64,000 nucleotides of DNA from Rhizobium rhizogenes NBRC 13257 (GTDB lineage: Bacteria; Pseudomonadota; Alphaproteobacteria; Rhizobiales; Rhizobiaceae). Location: assembly GCF_000696095.1 (NCBI RefSeq), contig NZ_BAYX01000006.1, positions 310,001 to 374,000 of the forward strand, read 5' to 3'. The number at the start of each line of letters is the position of its first letter. Within the stretch, counting starts at the first letter, position 1. The notes under the pieces were generated by a model. That model searched no databases. It was given only the letters and a program-made list of their open reading frames with translations, and was not told the origin of the DNA. This document shows, piece after piece, positions 1 through 8,698 of the stretch. The position numbers and the translations under genes were made by a program.

Positions 1-2
1 GT

Positions 3-617
3 GCCTGGGGTGTGGCGCTCGACGTGACCAGCCAGGACAGCATCGATGCCGCCGTGGACTTCTCGATAAAGGCCGCCGGCCAGATCGACATCCTGGTCAA
101 CGCAGCCGGCATTTACGAGGTGCAATCCATTCTGGAGATATCGCGCGAGCGTACCGCCAAGGTCTTTGCGGTCAATGTCGAAGGCCTGATTTTCATGACG
201 CAGGCGGTTGCCCGGCATATGGTGGAGCGCGGTCAGGGCGGGCGTATCATCAACTTCTCGTCTCAGGCTGGCCGTCGTGGCGAGGGACCGGCCGTGGCCT
301 ATTGCGCTTCCAAGGCGGCCGTCATCAGCATCACCCAAAGCTGCGCTCTGGAATTGATCCGGTACGGGATCAACGTGAATGCCATCGCTCCAGGTGTTGT
401 CGACACGCCGATGTGGGATGTCGTCGATGCGAAACTCGGTAGCAGGGAGGGTTTGCAGCCGGGCGACGTGAAGCGCCGTGTGGCCGCCGCTGTTCCAGCC
501 GGACGATTTGGTATGGCCGATGAGCAGGCTGCCATGGCTGCCTTCCTGGCCGGGCCGGATGCGGCATACATCGTCGCGCAGTGCTACAATGTCGATGGCG
601 GCAACGTCATGAGCTGA
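3..617 (+). CDS. smoS: SmoS-like sorbitol/polyol dehydrogenase, SDR family (5' end outside window)
   Basis: The reading frame is open to the window edge (Ala-Trp-Gly precede the first GTG), so the N-terminal cofactor-binding GxxxGxG part is missing. Visible are the SDR NAAG motif (LVNAAGIY), the catalytic serine in NFSSQAGRRGE and the YCASK Tyr-Lys pair. The C-terminal part (NVNAIAPGVVDTPMWD, AAYIVAQCYNVDGGN) closely matches what I recall of rhizobial and Rhodobacter SmoS/PolS, which oxidise D-sorbitol or galactitol with NAD. The zinc dehydrogenase and LacI regulator that follow fit a polyol catabolic operon. The exact sugar alcohol cannot be told from the sequence. Confidence 0.8.
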   Translation, partial: AWGVALDVTSQDSIDAAVDFSIKAAGQIDILVNAAGIYEVQSILEISRERTAKVFAVNVEGLIFMTQAVARHMVERGQGGRIINFSSQAGRRGEGPAVAYCASKAAVISITQSCALELIRYGINVNAIAPGVVDTPMWDVVDAKLGSREGLQPGDVKRRVAAAVPAGRFGMADEQAAMAAFLAGPDAAYIVAQCYNVDGGNVMS

Positions 618-659
618 TCATTCTGCAATGCGGGTTCATCAGCGAGGAGGAGGAGAAAA

Positions 660-1670
660 ATGAAAGCTGTCCGTTTGGAATCGATCGGGTTCATGACCAT
701 GCGCAGCGTCGAGAAACCGGTTGCCGGGCGGGGCGAACTGCTTGTTCGCGTCCTTGCAGCCGGCATCTGCGGTTCCGATCGTCACATGTACAAGGGGGAG
801 TATCCGACTGCGATCCCGGTGACGATGGGTCATGAATTCAGTGGCATCGTGGAAGAGATAGGAGATGACGTCATAGGCTTTGCCGGCGGCGAGCTTGTCA
901 CCGTCGACCCCAACATCGCCTGCGGCCGCTGTCATGCCTGCACGCGTGGACGGCCGAACCTGTGCGAGGGTTTGACTGCAATCGGCGTGACACGGGATGG
1001 CGGGTTTGCCGAGTATGTGGCGGTGCCGCACCGGCAGGCATTCACGCTGCCCGCCGATCTCGATCCCGTGCATGGCGCTTTCTGCGAGCCGCTCGCCTGC
1101 TGCCTTCATGCCATCGACAAGGCCGAGATCCGTGCGGGCGACAGTGTCGTGATCCTGGGAGGGGGCGTGATCGGCCTACTCATGGTGCAATTGGCGCGTT
1201 TGGCCGGGGCGAGCGAGGTGATCCTGATCACGCGGCAGCTCTCAAGACGCCAGACCGCACTGCATCTTGGAGCGTCGCATGCCTTCGACCCGACAGCTTC
1301 GGACGCGGTTGCCGCTGTTCGAGATGTCACCCAAGGCGGCGCGGATGTCGTCATAGAGTGCGCCGGCGTTCCCGAAACCATGCAGACTGGCCTGAGGATG
1401 GCGCGGCGCGGCGGCATCTTCGTGCTTTTCGGAGTGACGCCCGCAGGCGTCGAGGTGCCCGTCCTGCCGTTCGACCTGCTCGTCAACGAGGTCGACATAA
1501 GGCCGGCCTATCTCAATCCGTTCACCCATTCGCGTGCTGCGGCCATGGTCGCGATCGGGGTGTTGGAGCTGGATATGCTGGTGACCAGAACCATCGGTCT
1601 CGAAGACGTCGCCGGCGTGGTGGGCGGCGCGCCATTGCCAGGCGAGATCAAGGTCATCGTCCGACCCTAG
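660..1670 (+). CDS. Zinc-dependent medium-chain alcohol/polyol dehydrogenase
   Basis: This 336-residue MDR protein oxidises a secondary alcohol, probably a sugar alcohol, using NAD. Catalytic-zinc ligands are visible as CGSD near residue 38 and GHE near residue 60. The structural-zinc cluster follows as CGRCHACTRGRPNLC at about residues 89-103. The Rossmann motif GGGVIG lies near residue 167. A purine-rich ribosome site (GAGGAGGAG) stands just before the ATG. It begins 42 bp after the SDR gene on the same strand, so the two are probably cotranscribed. It resembles sorbitol/L-iditol and threonine dehydrogenases; specificity is open. Confidence 0.85.
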   Translation: MKAVRLESIGFMTMRSVEKPVAGRGELLVRVLAAGICGSDRHMYKGEYPTAIPVTMGHEFSGIVEEIGDDVIGFAGGELVTVDPNIACGRCHACTRGRPNLCEGLTAIGVTRDGGFAEYVAVPHRQAFTLPADLDPVHGAFCEPLACCLHAIDKAEIRAGDSVVILGGGVIGLLMVQLARLAGASEVILITRQLSRRQTALHLGASHAFDPTASDAVAAVRDVTQGGADVVIECAGVPETMQTGLRMARRGGIFVLFGVTPAGVEVPVLPFDLLVNEVDIRPAYLNPFTHSRAAAMVAIGVLELDMLVTRTIGLEDVAGVVGGAPLPGEIKVIVRP

Positions 1671-1694
1671 AACATGCCATGGACCCGGCCCGGC

Positions 1695-2714
1695 TTAGCT
1701 GCGGACAGGGCCGGTGGAGTCGCGCTGGATCAGGGTGACCGGCACTTTCACGACGGTGGCCTGGCGTGGCTCATGCCCCATCTGGTGTTCCGCGATCAGC
1801 GCCTCCAGCCGCTGTGCCGCCCGTTGCCCGACATCGCGGATCGGCTGCGCGACCGTCGTTAGCCGGGGAAAGACATAGGCTGCCTCGGGCAAGTCGTCGA
1901 AACCGATCACCGAATAATCGCCCGGAACGGAAAAACCGCGATCGAGGACGGCATGGATTGCCGCGATCGCTGAGATATCGCTCGTGCCGATGATAGCCGT
2001 GATCTCGGGTCGTGCCGCCAGCAGATCCCGCGCCAGCGGGTAGGTTGCGGCAAAGCTGTGTTCCTCGGCCATGGTCACGGCGGCGGGCGTGATCCCGTTT
2101 CTCGCCATTTCCGCCGTAATGCCTCGGAGGCGAAGCTGGACAGGCTGGCTATGGGCCGGTGCGCCGACGATGGCGATCGACCGATGGCCGAGACCGATCA
2201 GGTGGCGCGCCATCAGCGCCCCGCCTTCCTCGTGATCGGCCATGACCGCTTCGTCGGCGATGCCGTTCAGCTCGCGGTCGATGGCGATAATCGGAATACG
2301 AGCGTCCCGCAGCACTTCGAAATGCTCGGCTCTGCCGAAGGCGCTTGCCACGATCACGCCATCGACGCGCTGGGCGAGCAGCATCGAAATATAGCGCGCC
2401 TCGTGGTCGATGTTTTCGGCCGTGCTGCAGATCAGCGTCTGATAGCCGCGCTGGAACAATTCCTGTTCGATGGCATGGGCCAGGATACCGAAGAAAGGCA
2501 CGTCAATTGACGGCAGCATCAGTCCGATCATCCGGCTTTGCGCGCCGCGCAGCATGCGCGCGTCCTTGCTGGGCGTGTATTTCAGCGTTCGAATGGCCGC
2601 CTCTACCCTGTCCCTGAGATCGGGCGAGGTATAGCCGCTATTGTTCAGCACGCGTGAGACCGAAGAGACCGATGTTCCTGCAAGCTTGGCGATATGTCTG
2701 ATGTTGGTCGTCAC
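1695..2714 (-). CDS. LacI-family transcriptional regulator
   Basis: The N-terminal helix-turn-helix (NIRHIAKLAGTSVSSVSRVLNNSGYTS) is followed by a hinge region and a periplasmic-binding-protein-like sensor domain (IGLMLPSIDVPFFG, DGVIVAS, AIIGTSDISAIAAI, VIGFDDLPEAAY). I chose the GTG at 2714 because it puts the HTH at the very N-terminus, as is normal in this family. An ATG at 2747 would add 11 residues but has no visible ribosome site. The gene converges on the polyol dehydrogenases and most likely represses them. The inducer is unknown. Confidence 0.9.
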   Translation of the reverse strand: MTTNIRHIAKLAGTSVSSVSRVLNNSGYTSPDLRDRVEAAIRTLKYTPSKDARMLRGAQSRMIGLMLPSIDVPFFGILAHAIEQELFQRGYQTLICSTAENIDHEARYISMLLAQRVDGVIVASAFGRAEHFEVLRDARIPIIAIDRELNGIADEAVMADHEEGGALMARHLIGLGHRSIAIVGAPAHSQPVQLRLRGITAEMARNGITPAAVTMAEEHSFAATYPLARDLLAARPEITAIIGTSDISAIAAIHAVLDRGFSVPGDYSVIGFDDLPEAAYVFPRLTTVAQPIRDVGQRAAQRLEALIAEHQMGHEPRQATVVKVPVTLIQRDSTGPVRS

Positions 2715-2770
2715 TTGCTCGCATTTCTCTGTCTGGTGGCCGAACATTCATGAGGCGCGCCGCAGACGTT

Positions 2771-2798
2771 CACCTTCATGTTGGCACCTTCATGTTGG
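2771..2798. repeat. Perfect 14-bp tandem duplication upstream of lacI-type gene
   Basis: The 14-mer CACCTTCATGTTGG occurs twice head to tail with no mismatch, in the non-coding stretch between the LacI and LysR genes and about 25-55 bp upstream of the LacI gene's alternative ATG. It could be a duplicated regulator half-site or simple slippage. Nothing else in 2748-2916 was recognised. Confidence 0.6.
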
Positions 2799-2916
2799 CA
2801 ATGTGATACTCGCAGCGAAGATGGCAAGCAATCTCGGCGCCATGCCGACCTTTCCGATAGTGATTGCCTTTGTACGTCGGCCATGACCTATGGCCGATCG
2901 CAGCGACGGCGATCGA

Positions 2917-3813
2917 TCAGGCCGTCAACATTGCGGCATTAATGTCACCGTCGGGTTCGACGAGCGAGCGTTGAAATTCGGCACGCAGGAATGTCGCAAG
3001 CTGCCTCACGGGCAGGCGAGGCTGCTGCGGTAGAACCATTGCCAGCCGCAAAGTCGGAAGTTCCGGCATGCCATCCTCCGGTCCGAGCTTTCGCCAACTG
3101 GCCGGGACCGCCGACTCCGGAAGCACCGTCAGCAAATCTCCGGAATGAACAGCCAGCTGAATGCCGGCAATGTCGGAGGACGAATAGACGATCCGCCACC
3201 GGCGGTCTGCTCGATCCAGCGCCGACAGTACCTGCGGTCGGGCACGGCAACCTTCCGGAAACAGCGCGAGCTGAATGCAGTTCTCGCGTTCCGGATAACG
3301 GTCGGCCGCTGCACACCAGACCTGTTTTTCCAGCCGAATGATCTCCCCCTTCGGCTCCACGGCATTCTGCGTGATGATGGCGATGTCCAGCTCGCGGCTT
3401 TCGACCATATATTCAAGACGGTGTGAGAAATCATATTGAAGGTCGAGACTGACCTTTGGATATTGCGGCACGAAGCGCTGCATCAAAGCGGTGCCGAACA
3501 GCGTCAGATAGTCGTCCGGCATGCCGAGCCGAACCCGGCTTTCGTTCCGGCCCTCGAGCAGGGTGGCCAAAGCCTCGTCTTCGATCGCGCGTATCCTGCG
3601 CGCATATCCCAACAGCCTTTCCCCGATCGGCGTAAGCGTGACGCGGCGATGGCCGCGATCGAACAGACGCAGATCGAGGCGCTCCTCCCACTTGCCGATG
3701 GCCATGCTGACGGCCGCCTGCGTGCGGCCCAGTCTCTCGGCCGCCGCCGTGAAGCTTCCGGTTTCGGCCACCGCCACAAAGCTGGCCAGAGCATCGCTAT
3801 CGAGGTTGCGCAT
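2917..3813 (-). CDS. LysR-family transcriptional regulator
   Basis: This 298-residue protein has the typical LysR N-terminal winged helix (DALASFVAVAETGSFTAAAERLGRTQAAVSMAIGKWE at residues 7-43, given here only as a region) followed by a co-inducer-binding domain. It is transcribed away from the TRAP transporter genes across a 234-bp gap, the usual arrangement for a LysR protein that controls the divergent operon. The effector is probably the TRAP substrate or a product of the aminotransferase/dehydroquinase genes. Confidence 0.9.
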   Translation of the reverse strand: MRNLDSDALASFVAVAETGSFTAAAERLGRTQAAVSMAIGKWEERLDLRLFDRGHRRVTLTPIGERLLGYARRIRAIEDEALATLLEGRNESRVRLGMPDDYLTLFGTALMQRFVPQYPKVSLDLQYDFSHRLEYMVESRELDIAIITQNAVEPKGEIIRLEKQVWCAAADRYPERENCIQLALFPEGCRARPQVLSALDRADRRWRIVYSSSDIAGIQLAVHSGDLLTVLPESAVPASWRKLGPEDGMPELPTLRLAMVLPQQPRLPVRQLATFLRAEFQRSLVEPDGDINAAMLTA

Positions 3814-4047
3814 GTGTCATACTCCTGTCGCCAGGCATTCATCCCAGGCTGTAGATCTATTTCCCCATCCTGTTCAAGTAACCATCCGGGGCTGGCGGCA
3901 GCAATGCCTGCCGTATGCGGAGAGCCCTGAGCTTGCGGGCATGTATCAGCGGCGCTTATGCGAGAATAACAAATCTGTCATTTTCAACACCGCTCCGCCG
4001 ATTATCTTGATGCTGCGTCAACACAACAAGAACGTAAAGGGGAATTC

Positions 4048-5043
4048 ATGTTTCGTCGTATGGAACGCAATCGTTTTGTCACAATAATGGCCGGCGGCGT
4101 TATTTGCCTGTCGAGCCTCTGGGCCAATACGGCGGATGCCGAGACTACCTTGAGGCTGGCCCACGCTTCCGCGCCCGAAAGTCTCATCAATCAGGCCGTC
4201 CAGAAATTCGCGGATGAAGTGAGCGAGATTTCGAAGGGGTCGGTCAAGGTACAGATATTTCCGAATGCACAATTGGGCGATGAAGGCCCGATCGCCGACG
4301 GCGTGGGTGCAGGGGCAATCGACATCGGCCTCGGTGGCGCGGTGGATGCCATCGATCCGCGCCTCAACGTGCTGTCGCTGCCGTTCCTCTTCAAAGACGC
4401 GGACAATGTGCACAAGTTTCTCGATAGCGACGAAGGTCAGAAGGTCCAGCACCTTGGGGAAGACCGCGGCTATCTGATGCTCGGCGTCCTGGATTCCGGC
4501 TTCCGCCAGTTTGCGACGAACAAGGCCATCGAAACGCCTGCCGATCTGGCCGGCGTCAAGATCCGCACACCTCCCAATCCGGTGATCCTTGCAACGATGA
4601 AGCAGCTCGGTGCGCTCGCGGAATCGATCCCCTTCGGCCAGGTCTACACCGCCCTGCAGTCGCATGTGGTGGCGGCCGTCGAGCCTGAGATGCGCGACTA
4701 TTACGACTCCAAATGGTATGAGGTGGCCAAGAACCTCTCGATATCGAACTACATCTGGACCGCCAATTGGTGGTATATGAACAAGGACAAGTTCGAGTCC
4801 CTGAGCCCTGAGGAGCAGGCAGCGGTCAAGAAGTCGGCGCTCGACACCGTGGTCTGGTATCGGGGCGAATTGTCGAAGACATATGCCGATACCCAGAAGA
4901 AGCTCGAGGATAAGGGCGTCAAGGTGACCACCGTCAACACGGCACCGTTCGTCGCGCTGGTTGCGCCGGTATACGCCCAGTTTTCGACAGAGTGGGGCGC
5001 CGATCTGGTTTCCGCCGTGAAACAAGCCGCCGCTTCCAACTGA
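4048..5043 (+). CDS. TRAP transporter solute-binding protein (DctP family)
   Basis: This 331-residue periplasmic receptor has an N-terminal signal peptide (basic MFRRMERNRF, hydrophobic core, cleavage probably after NTADA). The mature part carries DctP-family features: TLRLAHASAPES, GAIDIGLGG, LPFLFKD, and the signature region around PADLAGVKIRTPPNPV where an arginine normally binds a carboxylate of the ligand. A carboxylate substrate is therefore likely. It opens an operon with the two TRAP membrane proteins, an aminotransferase and AroQ. The start has an AAAGGGGAA ribosome site. Confidence 0.92.
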   Translation: MFRRMERNRFVTIMAGGVICLSSLWANTADAETTLRLAHASAPESLINQAVQKFADEVSEISKGSVKVQIFPNAQLGDEGPIADGVGAGAIDIGLGGAVDAIDPRLNVLSLPFLFKDADNVHKFLDSDEGQKVQHLGEDRGYLMLGVLDSGFRQFATNKAIETPADLAGVKIRTPPNPVILATMKQLGALAESIPFGQVYTALQSHVVAAVEPEMRDYYDSKWYEVAKNLSISNYIWTANWWYMNKDKFESLSPEEQAAVKKSALDTVVWYRGELSKTYADTQKKLEDKGVKVTTVNTAPFVALVAPVYAQFSTEWGADLVSAVKQAAASN

Positions 5044-5053
5044 GGTAATCCCA

Positions 5054-5572
5054 ATGAATCAAGGTCTTGTGAACCCCTCGCCCGATGGGCGAGGGTGGCT
5101 GACGCGCATTTTTGAATTCGTCGGGGTGATTGCCTTCGTCGTCATGTTTGGCTCGACGCTTCTGGGTGTTATCGCACGCTATTTCGAATTCGGCGGGGTC
5201 GAGTGGTCCTTCGAGGTCGCCGGCATCGCCTTCATCTGGATAACCTTCATCGGCGTCATCAATGCGGAGATACGCGGCGAGAATGTCGCGTTCGAGGCTT
5301 TGAAGCATAGCGCGCCGCCGCGGCTCCGGGCCGTATTCGAGACCATCTCCACCCTGGTTCTGCTCGCGATGGGAGTTGCCTTCCTCATCAGCGGCTGGGC
5401 CGTGTGGCAGCGGTCCTGGATGGTCCCGACCTCGGTGCTGCGTCTTCCAACCGGCGTGATAACCGCGACGGTTCTGATCCTCGGACTGTCTGCGGTCTGC
5501 ATCGCGATTTCGCGTCTTCCAAAGGTCATCCAGCCGCTTGTCTCCAAACATGAAAAGGAGCGGGCGCTATGA
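5054..5572 (+). CDS. TRAP transporter small membrane subunit (DctQ family)
   Basis: This 172-residue protein has four predicted membrane segments (around residues 18-40, 52-70, 92-112 and 137-157) with the DctQ-type motif EVAGIAFIWITFIGVINAEIRGE. It pairs with the DctP receptor 11 bp upstream and the DctM channel, whose ATG overlaps its stop codon by four bases (ATGA), indicating translational coupling. With DctM it forms the sodium- or proton-driven importer in the inner membrane. Confidence 0.92.
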   Translation: MNQGLVNPSPDGRGWLTRIFEFVGVIAFVVMFGSTLLGVIARYFEFGGVEWSFEVAGIAFIWITFIGVINAEIRGENVAFEALKHSAPPRLRAVFETISTLVLLAMGVAFLISGWAVWQRSWMVPTSVLRLPTGVITATVLILGLSAVCIAISRLPKVIQPLVSKHEKERAL

Positions 5573-6855
5573 CCATCGCGGTTCTCATTCTCAGCTTTTC
5601 GTTTCTTCTCCTCATTGGCGTGCCGATCGCCTGGTGCATGGGTGTCGCCAGCCTTCTGACGATCTATGTGGGTCATCTCGGTCTGCCCTTCGCCTGGTTT
5701 GCGCAGCAAACCGTCCGTGGCGCGGATGCCATCACGCTGGCGGCCATTCCGCTATTCCTGTTTGCCGGCGAACTGATGAACCGTGGCGGCCTGACTGCCC
5801 GCATCATGCGGGTCGCCGAACACGTCTTCGGTCGCATCACCGGCGGTCTCGGATTGGTCAATGTCGCCACGGCCCTGGTTTACGGCGGGATCAGCGGATC
5901 CGCCACCGCCGATACCGGCGCGGTCGGATCGATCATGATCCCGGCAATGGCGGAGCGCGGCTATCCCAAGGCCTTTGCGGCAGCGGTCACAGCTGCGTCG
6001 GGAACGCTCGGCATCATCGGGCCGCAGAGCGTCATCCTGATCCTCTATGGTGTGCTGACAGGAACGTCGATCGGCGGCCTGCTCGTCGCCGCCTTGATCC
6101 CTGGCCTCTTCATTGCGGCCACCTTCATGATCACCTCCTATGTCGTGGCACGGCGACACAACTTCCCGCGCAATGAGACGCCCGCCAGCTGGAGCGAAAT
6201 CGGAAAGGATGCTCTGGGAGCCCTGCCCGCGCTCCTGATGCCGGCGCTGGTTCTCGGATCGATCATCGGCGGCATCGCCACGGCAACGGAGGCATCGGCG
6301 CTTGCTGTCGTCTATTCGTTCCTCGTCGGCATTCTGGTCTATCGCGAACTGCCGTTGCGTTCGCTATATTCCGCAGCCTCCGCGGCGGTGGCGACAACGG
6401 GTGTGATCATGATGATCATGGCGCTTGCAACGCCGTTCGGATGGATCCTGACCGTCGAACAGGTTCCGGCAAACGCCGCCGCCTGGATCACGGGCCTGCA
6501 CACGACACCGCTCGTCACCATCATTCTGGTTCTGGTTCTGTTGAAGGTGGTCGGTTTCTGGCTGGATCTGGGGCCTGCCCTCATCATCCTCGCCCCGATC
6601 CTCGTTCCGATCGCACTCGCCGCCGGGCTTACGCCCTATCAGACCGGGATCGTGTTCACGATGACCTTGGGTATCGGGCTGTTCACGCCGCCGATCGGCA
6701 CCAACATCTTCGTGGTCTGCAATGTCGCAAAGATCGACATGTGGTCCGTCTCGGTGTGGCTCGTTCCCTACTGGATCGCCAGCGTCGTCTGCGTCGCAGC
6801 CCTCGTTGCCTTCCCGTCACTGACCGAGTGGCTTCCCCATCTGTTTGGAGTTTAA
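5569..6855 (+). CDS. TRAP transporter large permease (DctM family)
   Basis: This 428-residue integral membrane protein, predicted to have about 12 segments, has the DctM signatures IPLFLFAGELMNRGG, NVATALVYGGISGSATADTGAVGSIMIPAM and LGIGLFTPPIGTNIFV. It is the transport channel that receives substrate from the DctP receptor. Its start overlaps the DctQ stop, and its stop lies 3 bp before the aminotransferase ATG, so transport and metabolism are tightly coupled. Length is normal and no lesion is visible. Confidence 0.93.
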   Translation: MTIAVLILSFSFLLLIGVPIAWCMGVASLLTIYVGHLGLPFAWFAQQTVRGADAITLAAIPLFLFAGELMNRGGLTARIMRVAEHVFGRITGGLGLVNVATALVYGGISGSATADTGAVGSIMIPAMAERGYPKAFAAAVTAASGTLGIIGPQSVILILYGVLTGTSIGGLLVAALIPGLFIAATFMITSYVVARRHNFPRNETPASWSEIGKDALGALPALLMPALVLGSIIGGIATATEASALAVVYSFLVGILVYRELPLRSLYSAASAAVATTGVIMMIMALATPFGWILTVEQVPANAAAWITGLHTTPLVTIILVLVLLKVVGFWLDLGPALIILAPILVPIALAAGLTPYQTGIVFTMTLGIGLFTPPIGTNIFVVCNVAKIDMWSVSVWLVPYWIASVVCVAALVAFPSLTEWLPHLFGV

Positions 6856-6858
6856 ATA

Positions 6859-8091
6859 ATGCAACACCTGGTTTGCGGGATATCCAGCGGCGGCAGAGCC
6901 GTGCCCGATCTCGACGGCAGGCGGTTTCTCGTTGCCAACGCCCAAGGCCCCTATGTATGGGATGATCTTGGCAGAAGATATGTCGATACGGCACTCGGTT
7001 TCGGGGCCACGTTCCTTGGGCACACCGATCCGGTCGTGACGGACGCCATTCGCAAAGCACTGGAAAAAGGCTCGATGCCGGCCTATGCCCATGCGCTTGA
7101 GGAAGAGGCTGCGGCCAGCCTCGCCTCGCATACACAGGACCTCACCAAGGTGGTGTTCCTGAATTCGGGTAGCGAAGCTGTGCATCTGGCATGCCGCACG
7201 GCGCGGGCGCTGACCGGTCGCCACAAGATCGTCAAGATGGCGGCCGGCTATGATGGCTGGTTCGATGATGTGGCGTTCGGCAATGCAGGTTCGCCCGAAG
7301 CGAAGATGGCGATGAACAATCGGCCGTCGAAGGGCGACACCCTGCTCCTGCGCTTCAACGATCGTCAGGATGCTGAGCTGCTGTTCCAGGAGTGCGACGA
7401 CATTGCCGCGATCGTGCTTGAGCCGATGATGGCGAATGCGGGATGCATTCTGGCGGACCCCGACTATCTGCAATTCGTCTCGTCGCTTGCCCGGCGTCAC
7501 GGCGCGCTGGTGATCATGGACGAGGTTCTGATGGGGTTCCGCCGCCATGCGGGCCTGGCCAGCCATCTGATGGGCGTTAGCCCGGACCTTGCGACCGTCG
7601 GCAAGGCGATCGGCAACGGGGTTGCGGTCGCCGCGCTGCTGGGCACATCGGAGCTTATGTCGGCATTTGAGGATCAACGGGTCAACCGGGCGGGCACGTA
7701 TAACGGCAATCCGGTTGCCTGCGCCGCGGTCAAGGCGGCAATGAGCGTCCTTGACGAGGTCGATTACCCGGCTCTCGACATGGCCGGCGACCGGCTGAGG
7801 CGGCACGCGGTCGAAGCCTTCGCGCGGGTGGGTATGGACGTCTGCACGAGCGGCTACGGCACCGTATTCACCATTTGGCGCGGCAAAGACGCTCCATCGA
7901 ACTATCACGAGGCGGTTCAAAGAGCCGACGCCGACTTCACCGCCAAGCTTCACATGGAGCTAAGGCGCAACGGCGTCATGTCGATGTACAGCACCTATGG
8001 CCGTCACTATCTGTCTTCAAGGCATGACGAGCACGCGCTTCAACAATGGGCTGATGCACTGGAGCACGCCGCACAGTCTTTTGTGGACTGA
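6859..8091 (+). CDS. Class III PLP-dependent aminotransferase (GSA-aminotransferase-like)
   Basis: This 410-residue fold type I enzyme has the class III pattern: FLNSGSEAVHLACRTAR (phosphate and substrate binding, about residues 97-113), the PLP-ring aspartate in LVIMDEVLMGFR (near 220), the Schiff-base lysine in ATVGKAIGNG (near 252) and the TYNGNP loop. It resembles glutamate-1-semialdehyde aminomutase and omega-amino-acid transaminases. Its position directly after the TRAP permease suggests it deaminates the imported compound rather than making heme. The partner AroQ points to a cyclitol or shikimate-like skeleton, but that is inference. Confidence 0.88.
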   Translation: MQHLVCGISSGGRAVPDLDGRRFLVANAQGPYVWDDLGRRYVDTALGFGATFLGHTDPVVTDAIRKALEKGSMPAYAHALEEEAAASLASHTQDLTKVVFLNSGSEAVHLACRTARALTGRHKIVKMAAGYDGWFDDVAFGNAGSPEAKMAMNNRPSKGDTLLLRFNDRQDAELLFQECDDIAAIVLEPMMANAGCILADPDYLQFVSSLARRHGALVIMDEVLMGFRRHAGLASHLMGVSPDLATVGKAIGNGVAVAALLGTSELMSAFEDQRVNRAGTYNGNPVACAAVKAAMSVLDEVDYPALDMAGDRLRRHAVEAFARVGMDVCTSGYGTVFTIWRGKDAPSNYHEAVQRADADFTAKLHMELRRNGVMSMYSTYGRHYLSSRHDEHALQQWADALEHAAQSFVD

Positions 8092-8172
8092 TATCCGTGC
8101 GGCTCGTGAATGCGCAGACGCGGAGCCGGCAAGGTGCCATGATCGGAACACGGAAGACGAAAGGATAAAGAT

Positions 8173-8607
8173 TTGAACACGATATTCCTTCTCAATGGAC
8201 CGAACCTCAATCTCCTCGGTAAGCGCCAGCCAGAGATTTACGGATCAGAAACGCTTGAAGATATCGGCGTGCGCTGCCGCAAAATCTGCGATGATCTGGG
8301 ACTGCAGCTGCGCTTTCATCAAAGCAATCGCGAATACGAGCTGATCGACTGGATCCATGAGGCGCGCGAGACCGCTTTCGGCATCATCATCAACCCCGGC
8401 GCCTTCACCCACACATCCGTCGCTATTCTGGATGCGTTGAATGCCTTCGACGGCAAGGTGATCGAGGTTCACATCACGAACATCCACAAGCGCGAGGAGT
8501 TCCGCCATCACTCCTATGTCTCCTTGCGCGCGGATGGGGTGATCGCCGGATTCGGCACCGAAGGCTATGATCTTGCGATCAAGCGCATGTCGAGCCTGGG
8601 TGCATGA
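8173..8607 (+). CDS. aroQ: Type II 3-dehydroquinate dehydratase
   Basis: This 144-residue protein interconverts 3-dehydroquinate and 3-dehydroshikimate. Family motifs are clear: [20 protein letters not shown] with the catalytic tyrosine, [32 protein letters not shown] and [22 protein letters not shown]. The start is a TTG; an AAAGGA ribosome site lies 8 nt before it and the N-terminus then aligns with the family. It is the last gene of the TRAP operon. The location suggests a catabolic quinate/shikimate-type role, not a housekeeping one. Confidence 0.93.
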   Translation: MNTIFLLNGPNLNLLGKRQPEIYGSETLEDIGVRCRKICDDLGLQLRFHQSNREYELIDWIHEARETAFGIIINPGAFTHTSVAILDALNAFDGKVIEVHITNIHKREEFRHHSYVSLRADGVIAGFGTEGYDLAIKRMSSLGA

Positions 8608-8698
8608 GGGCCGCAACCTTGTCCATCTGCCGGATGGTCAGACGAGCATGCCATACGGCTCGTCAATTGCCGGCACTTGCTCGACGCGGTGACGGGTT

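Noticed and set aside
4018..5025. 335-codon minus-strand frame opposite the TRAP receptor
   Set aside because: The plus strand has a signal peptide and DctP motifs; the minus translation is composition-driven.
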